DNA of 64,000 nt from Bacillus sp. es.034 (GCF_002563655.1 NZ_PDIY01000001.1:434001-498000); one strand, 5' to 3'; counted from the stretch's first letter, positions 50,653 through 59,812 are shown. The notes: generated from the letters alone by a model not told the origin. Translations and numbers: made by a program.

Positions 50653-50924
50653 AGTTTCCTCCCTACCCAGAAAAATTCTCTGTCAAAATAGTCTATTACC
50701 CTTTCACTCTATACGTTCAATTAAACGCAAATCTGTGAATAATTAAGGAATTCACCCAGTTGCCTACTCGACACTCTCCAGTACATGACACCTGCCCTGT
50801 TGGGAAAACATCACCTTAGTGATACGGTGGATTTTTGAACACGAATGATAGATAGCCGGTCCAACTGGATGAGAGTGAACATAGTCTGATAGCAGATACA
50901 TTTTTTGAGGAAGGAGGAGTAGTA

Positions 50925-51302
50925 ATGGAGTATAGTTCATCTGGCACACATATCATCGCCGATCTATGGGGAGTGGAATTTACAAAATTAAATGATCCCG
51001 TCTTTTTAGAAGAACATTTGGTGCTGGCTGCTAAGAATATTGGAGCGACCATTCTTTCTTGTGACAAAAAATCCTTCGAACCCTACGGAGCCACCGTCTT
51101 CATCGTTTTATCCGAAAGTCACCTTTCCATACACACCTATCCCGAAAAAGGTTTCGCCGCCATAGATGGATATACATGCGGAGAATCCATTGATCCAATG
51201 GATGCGATCCTTTATTTAATTTCCGTTTTACATCCTCATAAACAGGAACTTGTCAAACTGACTAGAGGAAAAGGGAAATTAGAGGTAACGAAGATTCCAT
51301 AA
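50925..51302 (+). CDS. speD: S-adenosylmethionine decarboxylase proenzyme
   Basis: A 125-residue class 1 SpeD. SESHLSIHTYPE includes the serine that becomes the pyruvoyl group after self-cleavage (E-S in ESH); the catalytic Cys is in DGYTCGES. It makes decarboxylated SAM for the divergent aminopropyltransferase. The ATG at 50925 follows AAGGAGG. The next gene begins 16 bp downstream. The roughly 270-bp divergent gap upstream has no element I recognise. Confidence 0.93.
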   Translation: MEYSSSGTHIIADLWGVEFTKLNDPVFLEEHLVLAAKNIGATILSCDKKSFEPYGATVFIVLSESHLSIHTYPEKGFAAIDGYTCGESIDPMDAILYLISVLHPHKQELVKLTRGKGKLEVTKIP

Positions 51303-51318
51303 GGAAGGAGGAAAAAAT

Positions 51319-52578
51319 GTGACAAATGCCAATACCGTTGTAACGCTTCTCGGGAGTGCAGGTGGTGTCGGAAAATCCATCCTATCCATTCTTAATAAAT
51401 CCGCTAAGGATAAGAACGATCCCCTCCACTATATCATCCGAGAGGCCGTGATATATTTAATTGATTACAACCAAAAGGAAGAAGACTATTACTCTTCTCT
51501 ATTCCCCAATCTATACGATCAATTCCGTATACTAAGCTTTGATCTACACGACATCCCCCTCTTCCGGAGTCATTTAAAGAATACCAAAACCACAATAGTA
51601 CTGGATGTTTCATGGGCCGACACAGTAGAGATGCTTAATTGTTGCAATGAATTTGGTGTTCAATATGTGAACACCGCCTTAGAAAATAAAATGGTAGACG
51701 ATCACGAGGAAGATTATGAAGGATTCCCGTTGATGGAACGTCTCCGCATTTTTGAAAAGAACAAGCCTGCCTATACTAACATGAAAGGGATTGTATGCTC
51801 TGGGATGAATCCCGGAGTTGTACAATGGATGGCCATTGAAAGGATGAAAGACTCAGAAGATCTTCCCCTTGCATGCTACATTGTGGAGCATGATACCTCT
51901 TTCTTTAAAGACCCGTCCTTTGCAAAAGATCAATGTGTCTATACCACTTGGTCCCCTGAATGCTTCCTGGATGAAGCCATCCTGAGCTATCCGATGATGA
52001 TGAAAGAGAAGACACCTCTCTTTCTTTATGAGAATGTATATGATTTGGAATTCAAAGTGACCCTTGGCGAAGTAACATTTAACGGGTGCCTGATGCCTCA
52101 TGAAGAAGTGTACACATTATGCAGAATGTTCAATATGGAAGGAGGTTTTCTATACAAGGTAAACGAACATACCACTTCGCTCATCCGTGATAATTTGGAC
52201 GATGTCGACAAAATTTGGGAGTACCCTATGGAGACTCTCGATCCGAACGAACATGCTTTAACAGGAAAGGATTTAGTGGGAGTACTTCTCGTTTACAAGG
52301 ACAAGGAACTATTTATGTATAATGAATTGAGCAATGACGAAATTTACGAAAACTATCAAACGAACGCTACCTATTTCCAAGTTGCATGCGGAATCTATGC
52401 GGCCTTTGCTTCCCTCCTCCTCGACCCCCTTCCAAACGGAGTGAAATATGTGGATGAGCTTTTGATAGAAACAAACAGCCGATACGGGGAGTATGTCCGT
52501 TACTATATGAAAGAATTCATCGTGGGGAAGAATCATACCACAGATGGATTATTATTAAATCGCATGAAAAAAATGTAG
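51319..52578 (+). CDS. Homospermidine synthase-like saccharopine dehydrogenase-family enzyme
   Basis: A 419-residue protein beginning with a GTG after AAGGAGG. LLGSAGGVGKSIL is the NAD(P) Rossmann loop. VQYVNTALE, IVCSGMNPGVVQWM and VYTTWSPECFLDEA correspond to elements of homospermidine synthase (YIDTVVE, CCGANPGMVSW, NTWSVEGF). That enzyme joins two putrescine or putrescine and spermidine units through NAD-dependent imine chemistry. With SpeD and an aminopropyltransferase beside it, a route to an unusual polyamine is likely. Exact reaction inferred. Confidence 0.8.
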   Translation: MTNANTVVTLLGSAGGVGKSILSILNKSAKDKNDPLHYIIREAVIYLIDYNQKEEDYYSSLFPNLYDQFRILSFDLHDIPLFRSHLKNTKTTIVLDVSWADTVEMLNCCNEFGVQYVNTALENKMVDDHEEDYEGFPLMERLRIFEKNKPAYTNMKGIVCSGMNPGVVQWMAIERMKDSEDLPLACYIVEHDTSFFKDPSFAKDQCVYTTWSPECFLDEAILSYPMMMKEKTPLFLYENVYDLEFKVTLGEVTFNGCLMPHEEVYTLCRMFNMEGGFLYKVNEHTTSLIRDNLDDVDKIWEYPMETLDPNEHALTGKDLVGVLLVYKDKELFMYNELSNDEIYENYQTNATYFQVACGIYAAFASLLLDPLPNGVKYVDELLIETNSRYGEYVRYYMKEFIVGKNHTTDGLLLNRMKKM

Positions 52579-52602
52579 AGGCTCCCGGCCTCTACATTTT
52601 TT
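52570..52602. terminator. Bidirectional terminator
   Basis: AATGTAGAGGC pairs with GCCTCTACATT around a short loop, followed by T; it separates the convergent polyamine operon and rlmCD. Confidence 0.9.
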
Positions 52603-53977
52603 ATTGTACCAACTCGATCTTCGCAACGGCTTCACAGTGCATCGTCTGTGGAAACATATCGACCGGCTGCACCTCGGTTGTTTTATACCCGCCGTCTTCC
52701 AATATCCTAAGGTCACGGGCAAGGGTTGCCGGGTTGCAGGATACATAGACGACGCGCTTCGGCTTCATGGCAAGGATTGTGTTCAGAAGTGCTTCATCAC
52801 AGCCCTTTCGCGGTGGATCGACGACAAGGACATCCGCTTTGATCCCTTCCTTATACCAATCGGGGATGACGACTTCCGCAGGTCCCGCTTTAAATTCCAC
52901 ATTCTCCATACCATTTAACCCGGCATTTTGCTTCGCATCTTCAATCGCCTGTGGAACGATTTCCACCCCATATACCTTCTTCGCCTTTTGAGCGAGGAAT
53001 AAAGAGATCGTCCCAATTCCGCAATACGCATCGATGACCGTTTCTTCTCCCTGCAAATCGGCATACTCCAACGCTTTATCATAAAGCACTTTCGTCTGCT
53101 CCGGGTTCACCTGATAGAAAGATCTTGCTGAGATCGCGAACTTCACATCACCGATATAATCGTGGATCACTTCTTCTCCCCAGAGGACGCGGGTTTTATC
53201 GCCCATGATCACGTTTGTTCGTTTAGGGTTCACGTTATGAACGACCGATTTCAAACCTTCTATATTTTCGATAAGTGCTTCGACTATCTCCTTCTTATGC
53301 GGAAGCTCAGGCGTCCGCGTGACCAGTACCACCATCACTTCACCCGTCGTATACGCCGTCCGGGTCATAATATGGCGGAGGGTTCCTTTATGATTCTTCT
53401 CATCATAGGGACGGACCTCCAACTTTTCACATATATCCTTCACATGCTGGATCACTTCATCATTTTTTTCATATTGAATGATGCATTTGTCCATGTCGAT
53501 GATTTCATGGCTGCGCTTCTGATAGAACCCCGCTACAAACCGTCCGTCTTTCTCCCCTACAGGAACCTGGGCTTTGTTGCGGTAGCGCCATGGTTCTTCC
53601 ATTCCGAGGACCGGGTGCACGCTTAGGTCATGAAGCTTTCCGATACGCTGCATGACGTCCCTTACGTTCTTCTCTTTTGCTTTCAGCTGTCCTTCATACG
53701 TCATATGCTGAATCTGGCAGCCTCCGCATTCCCTGTAAATCGGACATGGAGGTTCCTGACGAAAGGGACTTTCTTTCGTACGTTCTGCCATTCGGCCGAA
53801 CCCGTAGCCTTTACTTGTTTTCACGACTTTGACCCGGCCTTCTTCCCCGGGCAGGGCATTGGGGACGAATAAAGGGTATCCGTCGACCTTGGTGACTCCA
53901 TTTCCGTCATGTGTCAAATCTTCAAATACGGCTTCATCTATATAATCATTTTTTTGAACGGGTGCTTTTTTACTCAC
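52601..53977 (-). CDS. rlmCD: 23S rRNA (uracil-5-)-methyltransferase RlmCD
   Basis: A 458-residue RumA-family enzyme. An N-terminal TRAM domain (about 8-60) is followed by the 4Fe-4S cysteines [13 protein letters not shown], the SAM site [14 protein letters not shown], the catalytic motif [10 protein letters not shown] and [13 protein letters not shown]. In Bacillales a single RlmCD modifies U747 and U1939 of 23S rRNA. Position near dgkB and gatB matches the B. subtilis locus. Confidence 0.94.
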   Translation of the reverse strand: MSKKAPVQKNDYIDEAVFEDLTHDGNGVTKVDGYPLFVPNALPGEEGRVKVVKTSKGYGFGRMAERTKESPFRQEPPCPIYRECGGCQIQHMTYEGQLKAKEKNVRDVMQRIGKLHDLSVHPVLGMEEPWRYRNKAQVPVGEKDGRFVAGFYQKRSHEIIDMDKCIIQYEKNDEVIQHVKDICEKLEVRPYDEKNHKGTLRHIMTRTAYTTGEVMVVLVTRTPELPHKKEIVEALIENIEGLKSVVHNVNPKRTNVIMGDKTRVLWGEEVIHDYIGDVKFAISARSFYQVNPEQTKVLYDKALEYADLQGEETVIDAYCGIGTISLFLAQKAKKVYGVEIVPQAIEDAKQNAGLNGMENVEFKAGPAEVVIPDWYKEGIKADVLVVDPPRKGCDEALLNTILAMKPKRVVYVSCNPATLARDLRILEDGGYKTTEVQPVDMFPQTMHCEAVAKIELVQ

Positions 53978-54054
53978 GTATATCTTCCTTTACGAATTCC
54001 TTTTTAAGACTCTACTGATTGTACCATAAATGGAGGATGAGAATGAAATGGATG

Positions 54055-54070
54055 GAGGTCCGTCCCTCTC
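54055..54070. repeat. Half copy of the AGGTCCGTCCCTC repeat
   Basis: GAGGTCCGTCCCTCTC, identical in its core to the arm of the hairpin at 62838-62879, standing alone upstream of rlmCD. Confidence 0.5.
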
Positions 54071-54077
54071 TATGAAA

Positions 54078-54106
54078 AAAAAGCATCGGCGGTCCGATGC
54101 TTTTTA
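54078..54106 (-). terminator. Intrinsic terminator
   Basis: AAAAAGCATCGG pairs with CCGATGCTTTTT around CGGT; flanking A and T tracts. Confidence 0.92.
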
Positions 54107-54109
54107 CGC

Positions 54110-54481
54110 TCAGGATGAGGCGGGTTCTTCCCCGTCGGCGGCATGGATGGACTCGATTGCCTGTTTCAGATAAAGCTTGAAGGCTTCACCCTTTTCGACA
54201 CGGGTCTCTTCGAGGGATTCTATCATGCACTTGAAATTATCGATGAGATGATCGGATTTCATGCCCCTGCTCACAAGCACCCTGTTCAGCCAGAAGGCAT
54301 AATCGGAAAACACCTTCGATTCGCCTACATCGGCAGCAGACTCAAGATAATTGAAATGATGAATATTATCTTCATAGCATTTCTTCCGGCCGGCTTCACC
54401 GTACTTTTCATCCAATTCCGGATATCGATCGTATAGTTTCACAACGGCTTCATCTATGACATGTTTATACTTATTTTCCAT
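54110..54481 (-). CDS. Small all-helical protein of unknown function
   Basis: A 123-residue, strongly charged helical protein with LYDRYPELDEKYGEAGRKKCYEDNIHHFNYLESAADVGESKVFSDYAFWLNRVL. The pattern resembles the helical module seen next to B12-binding or sensor domains in some Firmicutes, but I cannot name a family with confidence. Its start overlaps the stop of the upstream monooxygenase-like gene by one base (TGATG), so they are coupled. Confidence 0.75.
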   Translation of the reverse strand: MENKYKHVIDEAVVKLYDRYPELDEKYGEAGRKKCYEDNIHHFNYLESAADVGESKVFSDYAFWLNRVLVSRGMKSDHLIDNFKCMIESLEETRVEKGEAFKLYLKQAIESIHAADGEEPASS

Positions 54482-54786
54482 CAGTATGCCACCACTTTAT
54501 ACCGGTCAATGGACGGGATGATGGATGCCAATTCCTGATCCGGGTATTTCTTTTCCAGATCATGAATCCGCTTATAGTCTTCACTCTGTACCCATTTCAT
54601 GAAGTCGTCTTTCGTATCCCACTCCATATGGACGGTGATCTCTCCCGGCTTTTTCTCATTTTGCAGCAGGAGAAACCGTTGAAATCCTTTTGCTTCGTCT
54701 ACCAGACCTGAACGGGAATGATAGATTGAAATGACTTCCTCTGCCTTCTCATCAGGCACTACAAATGTTGAATGTACGATATACAT
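54481..54786 (-). CDS. Antibiotic-biosynthesis-monooxygenase/heme-degrading (IsdG-like) protein
   Basis: A 101-residue ABM-fold protein: a beta-alpha-beta ferredoxin-like pattern with VHSTFVVPDEKAEEVISIYHSR, GFQRFLLL, ITVHMEWDTKDDFMKWVQSEDYK. Related Bacillus proteins HmoA/HmoB degrade heme to release iron; others are quinone monooxygenases. The ATG at 54786 follows AAGGGTGA. The 1-nt overlap to the helical gene downstream suggests a joint task. Confidence 0.85.
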   Translation of the reverse strand: MYIVHSTFVVPDEKAEEVISIYHSRSGLVDEAKGFQRFLLLQNEKKPGEITVHMEWDTKDDFMKWVQSEDYKRIHDLEKKYPDQELASIIPSIDRYKVVAY

Positions 54787-55003
54787 ATAATTCACCCTTC
54801 TCAGTGGCACATGATCAGACATGCTTTTTATTCACTGTAACACAGTCAGGGAGTGCCGGGGTATACAAAATTTAACAGACTTTAAAAGAAGGAAACGCAA
54901 TGTACATTTTCTTGTTAGGATGTAAAAACTTACCGCGTTTTATCCGATCTCCAAAGGGTACAATGGTATGTGCAACAATTCTAGAAAGAGAAGGTAGATA
55001 AAT

Positions 55004-55354
55004 ATGAACCCAGACTTCTTAGTAAATCTTATCCTTGTAGGGAATGTTTTTCTTGGAGTGTTATTCGCTCTCAAGTCAAGAAGGTGGTGGCTACCCTATA
55101 TACTGATCGGACTCACCTTTTTAACCTTGACCTTTGGATTCGGGATATCCCTTTTGCTGAATAAAGAATCGATCCTTGCCTATTTATTTGTGTTCGTCGT
55201 CGGGCAATTGATATGGGTCTTTGCCTTTGTGATTGTCGCCCATCTATTGTCCTGGATCGTCCGGAAGGTTCCTTTCCGTCATAAACAGCAGATCGGATGG
55301 GGCTTTTTGATCGGATTCCCATTGACGTTTTCAGTTTTTTTGTTCGTTAACTAG
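55004..55354 (+). CDS. Small four-helix membrane protein of unknown function
   Basis: A 116-residue protein with four hydrophobic helices (about 4-22, 29-51, 59-83, 97-114) and a basic loop (SWIVRKVPFRHKQQ). I do not recognise the family. The ATG at 55004 follows GAGAAGG, and a terminator follows. Confidence 0.7.
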   Translation: MNPDFLVNLILVGNVFLGVLFALKSRRWWLPYILIGLTFLTLTFGFGISLLLNKESILAYLFVFVVGQLIWVFAFVIVAHLLSWIVRKVPFRHKQQIGWGFLIGFPLTFSVFLFVN

Positions 55355-55367
55355 ATAATCATCATAA

Positions 55368-55405
55368 AAAAAAGGAATGCCGTAACCCCAACGGCATTCC
55401 TTTTT
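55368..55405. terminator. Bidirectional terminator
   Basis: AAAAAGGAATGCCGT pairs with ACGGCATTCCTTTTT, with A and T tracts; between the membrane protein and convergent dgkB. Confidence 0.93.
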
Positions 55406-55406
55406 A

Positions 55407-56321
55407 TCATTCTGCTTTATCTTCCGGCCGGATCTTATCAAGTGGGACGAAGACTTGCAGATGACGGTACAGGTTCTCGAATTCGGCTGGAAGGACCCCT
55501 CCAAGCTCGCCGTCCACATTCAGCTGCACCTTTTCTTTCGCCTTGATCTTGATCCGATTCGCTTGTGTGTAAATGACGTTCGGATCGTTCACATGCTCTC
55601 CACGTACTGCCAGGGATGCAATGCGGATAAATTCTGCCAGATTCGTCTTCTTCAGAATCAGGAGTGAAAATAAACCGTCATTGATCGAAGCATCTGGAGC
55701 CAGTTTCTCAAAGCCGCCGACCGAATTGGTCAATCCGATGAGGAAAAGCATCGCTTGTCCCTCAAACAGCTTTCCATCATATTCGATCGATACATCCGTC
55801 GGTTTAATGGAAGGAAGCATTTCAATGCCCTTCAGATAATAAGCAAGCTGCCCCATCATGGTTTTAAGCTTACTCGGTACTTCATAGGTCAATTCCGTGA
55901 TTCTTCCCCCACCGGCGATATTGATGAAATAGCGGTCATTCATGCGTCCGATATCGACTGGGATCGTTTCACCCTTCGTAATCACATCAATGGCCGAGCT
56001 GATATCCTTTGGAATGTGCAGGGCGCGGGCGAAGTCATTCGTTGTCCCCATCGGAACAATCCCAAGTTTCGGCCGGTAGTCCTGTTCTGCTAATCCGTTG
56101 ACGACTTCATTTAACGTACCGTCTCCACCTGCAGCGACGACGATATCATATTTGCGTTCAACAGCGATTCGTGCCGCTTCGGTCGCATCCCCTTCACAAA
56201 TGGTGGCGTGAACAGATGTTTCATATCCGGCCTGCTCCAATTTGATTAATACTTCAGCGAGGTGTTTTTTAAAAAGCTCCCGCCCCGAAGTCGGATTGTA
56301 TATAATTCTTGCTCGTTTCAT
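55407..56321 (-). CDS. dgkB: Diacylglycerol kinase, soluble DgkB
   Basis: A 304-residue enzyme that recycles diacylglycerol left by lipoteichoic acid synthesis into phosphatidic acid. The catalytic motif is VVAAGGDGTLNEVVNGL, with RARIIYNPTSGRE at the start and VPMGTTNDFARAL following; all agree closely with B. subtilis DgkB. The ATG at 56321 starts the conserved MKRARIIYNP; a longer frame to 56393 is rejected. Confidence 0.95.
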   Translation of the reverse strand: MKRARIIYNPTSGRELFKKHLAEVLIKLEQAGYETSVHATICEGDATEAARIAVERKYDIVVAAGGDGTLNEVVNGLAEQDYRPKLGIVPMGTTNDFARALHIPKDISSAIDVITKGETIPVDIGRMNDRYFINIAGGGRITELTYEVPSKLKTMMGQLAYYLKGIEMLPSIKPTDVSIEYDGKLFEGQAMLFLIGLTNSVGGFEKLAPDASINDGLFSLLILKKTNLAEFIRIASLAVRGEHVNDPNVIYTQANRIKIKAKEKVQLNVDGELGGVLPAEFENLYRHLQVFVPLDKIRPEDKAE

Positions 56322-56581
56322 ACCCATCATCCTAATCTGTATTGATTCAAAAACTCGTCCATGTATATACCATCTTTTAACATCATATACCAATTTAATT
56401 TATTCATGCAAAATATGTTCAAAAGGCAGGATTTTTCAAATCGTCCACCGGTCAATATCATAACTCTTTTCATAGGAAAAATCTAATGAAATATGAAATT
56501 TCCCACGCCTGAAGGGGGCCGGTTCCATGATTGTCAGAAAGAATTCATAAATGGGGGACTCTCACTAGAAGTGAATCAATA

Positions 56582-56624
56582 AAAATAACCGTCCAGAATA
56601 TCACCCTGATATTCTGGACGGTTA
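56582..56624 (-). terminator. Strong terminator at the stop of the acetyltransferase gene
   Basis: CCGTCCAGAATATCA pairs with TGATATTCTGGACGG around a 3-nt loop; U-rich tail on the minus strand. Confidence 0.9.
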
Positions 56625-57428
56625 TGGGAATAGATGTATGTTCCGTTTTTGCAAAAATCGGATGGATTCTTCCAGGGACTTCATATCAAAATGATAGACT
56701 TCACCAATGATGTCTTTCCACTTACCCAGATCCTTCATTTGATACTCTCGGATATTTCGGTAGGTCATGACCTTCAACGTCCGGTTTCGGAGGAAATAGC
56801 ACTGATTCCCCTGGAAGCGGACGGCCGTGATTCTTCTCATGGTGATGTTGTCATCGGAATCCAGATAGGATGCCTGAATATCCGTCTCCAAATCTTCTTC
56901 TTCAAGCGGTATCCACTCGATGGTCTTTTTCACAAACGTCTTCCCGTTTGAACGCCGATCGACTTCGAACTCCCGGATGTCCTTCTGGGTAAAAATGATT
57001 TCTTCCCCAAAGCCGTGAAGAAGATGCTTCTGTCTCGCCTCAAGCTCGACAGGCTTCATGATGGGAGAACCATAACCGACATCAACATACAGCTTACGGT
57101 TATCAATCGAGATCATCAGTCCCAGGTGTCCCGGGTTCACTCTGACAAATTGACAATGGAAACCTAGTTTTTTTAACAGACTTCCGAAATTAATATTCAG
57201 CGTAAAGCATGTTCCTCCCCACCCTTTCAGATGGAGATTTTCTGCAAATGTCTCTAACGAAGGGACGAAGGATCCCCCCTGTGAGAAATAATAAAATTTA
57301 CTGAACGTCTCATAGGGAATCCGTATTAAATGCTGCTGGATCAAGCGCTGTAAGTAGTTCAACGTAGGAGGCTCTATATCCATATTTAAATAGTTCACAT
57401 ATTTTTTTACTGCTTCCAAACCGATCAC
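56622..57428 (-). CDS. Arylamine N-acetyltransferase family protein
   Basis: A 268-residue NAT-fold enzyme. The catalytic triad can be seen: Cys in GWGGTCFTLN, His in NPGHLGLMI and Asp in YVDVGYGSP. It would transfer acyl from acyl-CoA to amines or drugs. A GTG at 57428, 5 nt after the stop of the upstream methyltransferase, is the likely start, because the longer open frame lies inside the methyltransferase gene; the exact start is uncertain. Both genes are probably an operon. Confidence 0.87.
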   Translation of the reverse strand: MIGLEAVKKYVNYLNMDIEPPTLNYLQRLIQQHLIRIPYETFSKFYYFSQGGSFVPSLETFAENLHLKGWGGTCFTLNINFGSLLKKLGFHCQFVRVNPGHLGLMISIDNRKLYVDVGYGSPIMKPVELEARQKHLLHGFGEEIIFTQKDIREFEVDRRSNGKTFVKKTIEWIPLEEEDLETDIQASYLDSDDNITMRRITAVRFQGNQCYFLRNRTLKVMTYRNIREYQMKDLGKWKDIIGEVYHFDMKSLEESIRFLQKRNIHLFP

Positions 57429-57433
57429 TCTTT

Positions 57434-58210
57434 CTACTTTTTCATCAGGCAGACTGTAAACTGGTGCTGAAGAGTAAACTCTTGGAGGGAATCGTGACGT
57501 CTGGATAAGAAGGTATGTAATGATTGCAGTAATCCTTCTTTCTCCGTATCCTCTAAATGAGAGAGCAAGGAAAGGGATCCTACGCGCTCGCACCAGGACT
57601 GTATGGTGAAATCGACCATATAGTAAAATGTATAAAAATCTTTGATCGTAAAGTCTGCTTGCTGCCATTCTAACAACCATTCCACGGGAAATCCATTCAC
57701 TTGATTGCCCGCATCAGCTTTCTCTTCCGGGGTTTCACCGATATATTCATGTAAAAACGTCATCGTATCCTTCACGACTTCCTGATTCGGAAGGAAGCTT
57801 GAATCGCTGACAATGAACGTTCCTTTCTCCTTCAGTATCCGCTTCATTTCAAGTATCGCTTTCGGGCGATCGAATAAATGCCAGCTTCTATGACTCATTG
57901 TGATATCGTAATAGTGGTCTGGCAGATTCGTTGATTCTGCAGTGCCGGTCAGATAAGGGATCTCGAGGTATTGCCTGCTTTCCAATGCCTTGGCCGTTTT
58001 CCTCAGTTCAATGGAAGGTTCGACTCCGATCACTTCGGCTCCACGCTTATGAAGCTTTCTTGTCAAGGCTCCTGTACCTGAACCAATTTCAGCCACTTTC
58101 CTTCCTTCCCACACAATTCCCCTTACCTTCAACGTATCAAAAAATTGATGCGGAATATCATCACAAGACGCAGCATAACGGGAGGTCACATTACCAAAAT
58201 TCACTTCCAT
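57434..58210 (-). CDS. Class I SAM-dependent methyltransferase
   Basis: A 258-residue methyltransferase with VAEIGSGTGALTRKL (motif I), VIGVEPS, YYDITMSHRSWHLFDRPKAI and RILKEKGTFIVSDSSF. Small-molecule methylation is likely. The gene is followed with no real gap by the N-acetyltransferase gene, so both may modify one substrate. The start is at 58210. Confidence 0.87.
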   Translation of the reverse strand: MEVNFGNVTSRYAASCDDIPHQFFDTLKVRGIVWEGRKVAEIGSGTGALTRKLHKRGAEVIGVEPSIELRKTAKALESRQYLEIPYLTGTAESTNLPDHYYDITMSHRSWHLFDRPKAILEMKRILKEKGTFIVSDSSFLPNQEVVKDTMTFLHEYIGETPEEKADAGNQVNGFPVEWLLEWQQADFTIKDFYTFYYMVDFTIQSWCERVGSLSLLSHLEDTEKEGLLQSLHTFLSRRHDSLQEFTLQHQFTVCLMKK

Positions 58211-58342
58211 TCACTCTCTTCCCCTATCATAATTGATTTTCACTCTGCTGAACGTTACGATTTCATGTCAACTCCATCACAGCCGCCTGCACAAAGAGCC
58301 TCCTACATACTACATTCTGTATGCCAAGGGGAAACTCCTGCC

Positions 58343-58506
58343 GAGGGACGGACCTCGCTTACCTTTATATCGTCATAATTTGTAATCCTTTAATTGATCG
58401 GTTACTTTAAGAAATTATCCTATTTCTACTCGCGGTAAACCTTATCGTAAATTATATTTCTATCATTTCAGCGGGGAATTTCATAAAGGAATAGAGGTCC
58501 GTCCCT
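58343..58506. repeat. Spaced inverted pair of the GGGACGGACCT repeat
   Basis: GAGGGACGGACCTC (58343-58356) and GAGGTCCGTCCCT (58494-58506) face each other across about 137 bp of AT-rich DNA. The arms match the hairpin at 62838-62879, but with a large insert. Confidence 0.55.
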
Positions 58507-58537
58507 AAAAAAAAACGGTCATCAGAGATGACCGTTT
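58507..58537 (-). terminator. Terminator of the XRE gene
   Basis: AAACGGTCATC pairs with GATGACCGTTT; minus-strand T tract. Confidence 0.88.
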
Positions 58538-58552
58538 GCTGGGTGGTGTTCT

Positions 58553-58933
58553 TTAGTTGTTGGCTCCGGCTGCGATCCGCTTTACGTTTTGTTCGGCGGT
58601 TTTCGTGAGGTCCGGGGTGAATCCGTTTTTCATCCGCTTGTTTTCTTCGTTGAAGTAGTCTTGGACTTCCTGGTCGAATTCTATTTCAATTAGATCACGA
58701 ATGTCTGTAATTCTGAGGGCGATCATAATGGATACAAGGTGAGCCACTGTTAAGGATTTCTTCTTGAAATTCACTAGCTCATTGATCGTAGCCACTCTTA
58801 ATCCTGTTAAGCGGTGAAGATCGCCTTGAGTCAATCCTCGTTCGCGCAGGATTTCTCCCAATTTAATGTGAATTTTATGGGGAAATTTATTTAGCGCTTC
58901 TATAACAATTGTATTTGTCTTTTGGTGAATCAT
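58553..58933 (-). CDS. XRE-family transcriptional regulator
   Basis: A 126-residue protein with an HTH: LGEILRERGLTQGDLHRLTGLRVATINELVNFKKKSLTVAHLVSIMIALRITDIRDLIEI. The C-terminal tail is helical and charged (YFNEENKRMKNGFTPD). No ligand domain. It may regulate its own gene or genes in the 58-60 kb area. Confidence 0.88.
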   Translation of the reverse strand: MIHQKTNTIVIEALNKFPHKIHIKLGEILRERGLTQGDLHRLTGLRVATINELVNFKKKSLTVAHLVSIMIALRITDIRDLIEIEFDQEVQDYFNEENKRMKNGFTPDLTKTAEQNVKRIAAGANN

Positions 58934-59070
58934 GATGCTTCAACTCCTCATCCTATATCATATTAACGTGAATACCCCCATTCGTGAACCGGCAATAAAT
59001 ACCATCCCAACGGGTACTTATGACCATTTCATTTCGAGCATCTACGAAGCATCATAAACCAAATGAAAGA

Positions 59071-59098
59071 AGACTCCCGGGACGTATCCCGGGAGTCT
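59071..59098 (-). terminator. Terminator-like hairpin of the thioredoxin-like gene
   Basis: AGACTCCCGGGA pairs perfectly with TCCCGGGAGTCT around a 4-nt loop. The U-tract is short (TCTTTC). Confidence 0.75.
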
Positions 59099-59115
59099 CC
59101 CCCATCTTAATCGTG

Positions 59116-59682
59116 TTACATCAATACATTTTGAACGAGGCTCGTCTTCAAGCTTTCGTAGACTTCCTGCCAGACCCCTCTATCCTTGATGTATTGAGAG
59201 GTCAAGCGCTGGATCATCTCTTTCTGCTTTTCCGGGAACAGTTCATGATCCCTCGGGGGAAGCTTCGCCCGCTCATCATCGACAATTTTTTTCACCATGG
59301 GAGCTCTCGGCCCCCACACCAGCTTCTCCTTTCCTTCCTTATCAATAAAAATGAAGATCGGAATGGCCCTCGACGTTCCATTGGTCAGATATTGATCCAT
59401 CAGTTCAAGATTTTCGTCCCTCATAATCATGCGAACGTCCAGATTGGCCGCCTCCGCAACAGTAAGAAGGATCGGGATGTTCAGCATGGCGTCACCGCAC
59501 CAATCCTCCGTAATGGCAATCACCCGTAAAGATTGCTCTCCCAGTTGATTCAACACCTCTACGTCTTCTCTCGGAATCTTAAAGCCCTTTCGGACGGCTT
59601 CTGTATTTTCTTTATGAACACTCATATTTTCTATGTATTCTTCCGGTGTCATTCCTTTATCAAACCATTGTTCCAAGTTCAT
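59116..59682 (-). CDS. Thioredoxin-like protein with a single-cysteine WCGD motif
   Basis: A 188-residue thioredoxin-fold protein in which the redox site reads EDWCGDAMLN, so only the first Cys is kept and the second is Ala-Met. A cis-Pro is in SRAIPIFIFID. It belongs to a family often annotated as thioredoxin family protein in Bacillus. It probably acts via a mixed disulfide or binds a small ligand. The start follows an AGGAGG site. Confidence 0.85.
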   Translation of the reverse strand: MNLEQWFDKGMTPEEYIENMSVHKENTEAVRKGFKIPREDVEVLNQLGEQSLRVIAITEDWCGDAMLNIPILLTVAEAANLDVRMIMRDENLELMDQYLTNGTSRAIPIFIFIDKEGKEKLVWGPRAPMVKKIVDDERAKLPPRDHELFPEKQKEMIQRLTSQYIKDRGVWQEVYESLKTSLVQNVLM

Positions 59683-59812
59683 TCTTTTTCCTCCTCCAGT
59701 GGTTCACACCTGTGAATCACTGTGTTCTTTTCTTGGAAATTCTCTCTCTAGCATAGGCATGTTTCTCGTAATCTACAAGTGAAAATCATATAGAATTCAA
59801 TCAAAATTTCAA

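Noticed and set aside
51319-51400. P-loop ATPase in the 419-residue protein (GSAGGVGKS)
   Set aside because: The motif sits at the N-terminus in a Rossmann context followed by a dehydrogenase-type sequence; the likeness to Walker A is coincidental.
56322-56581. Possible small gene in the gap between dgkB and the acetyltransferase
   Set aside because: No frame with a ribosome site and coding-like composition was visible; I see nothing to annotate.
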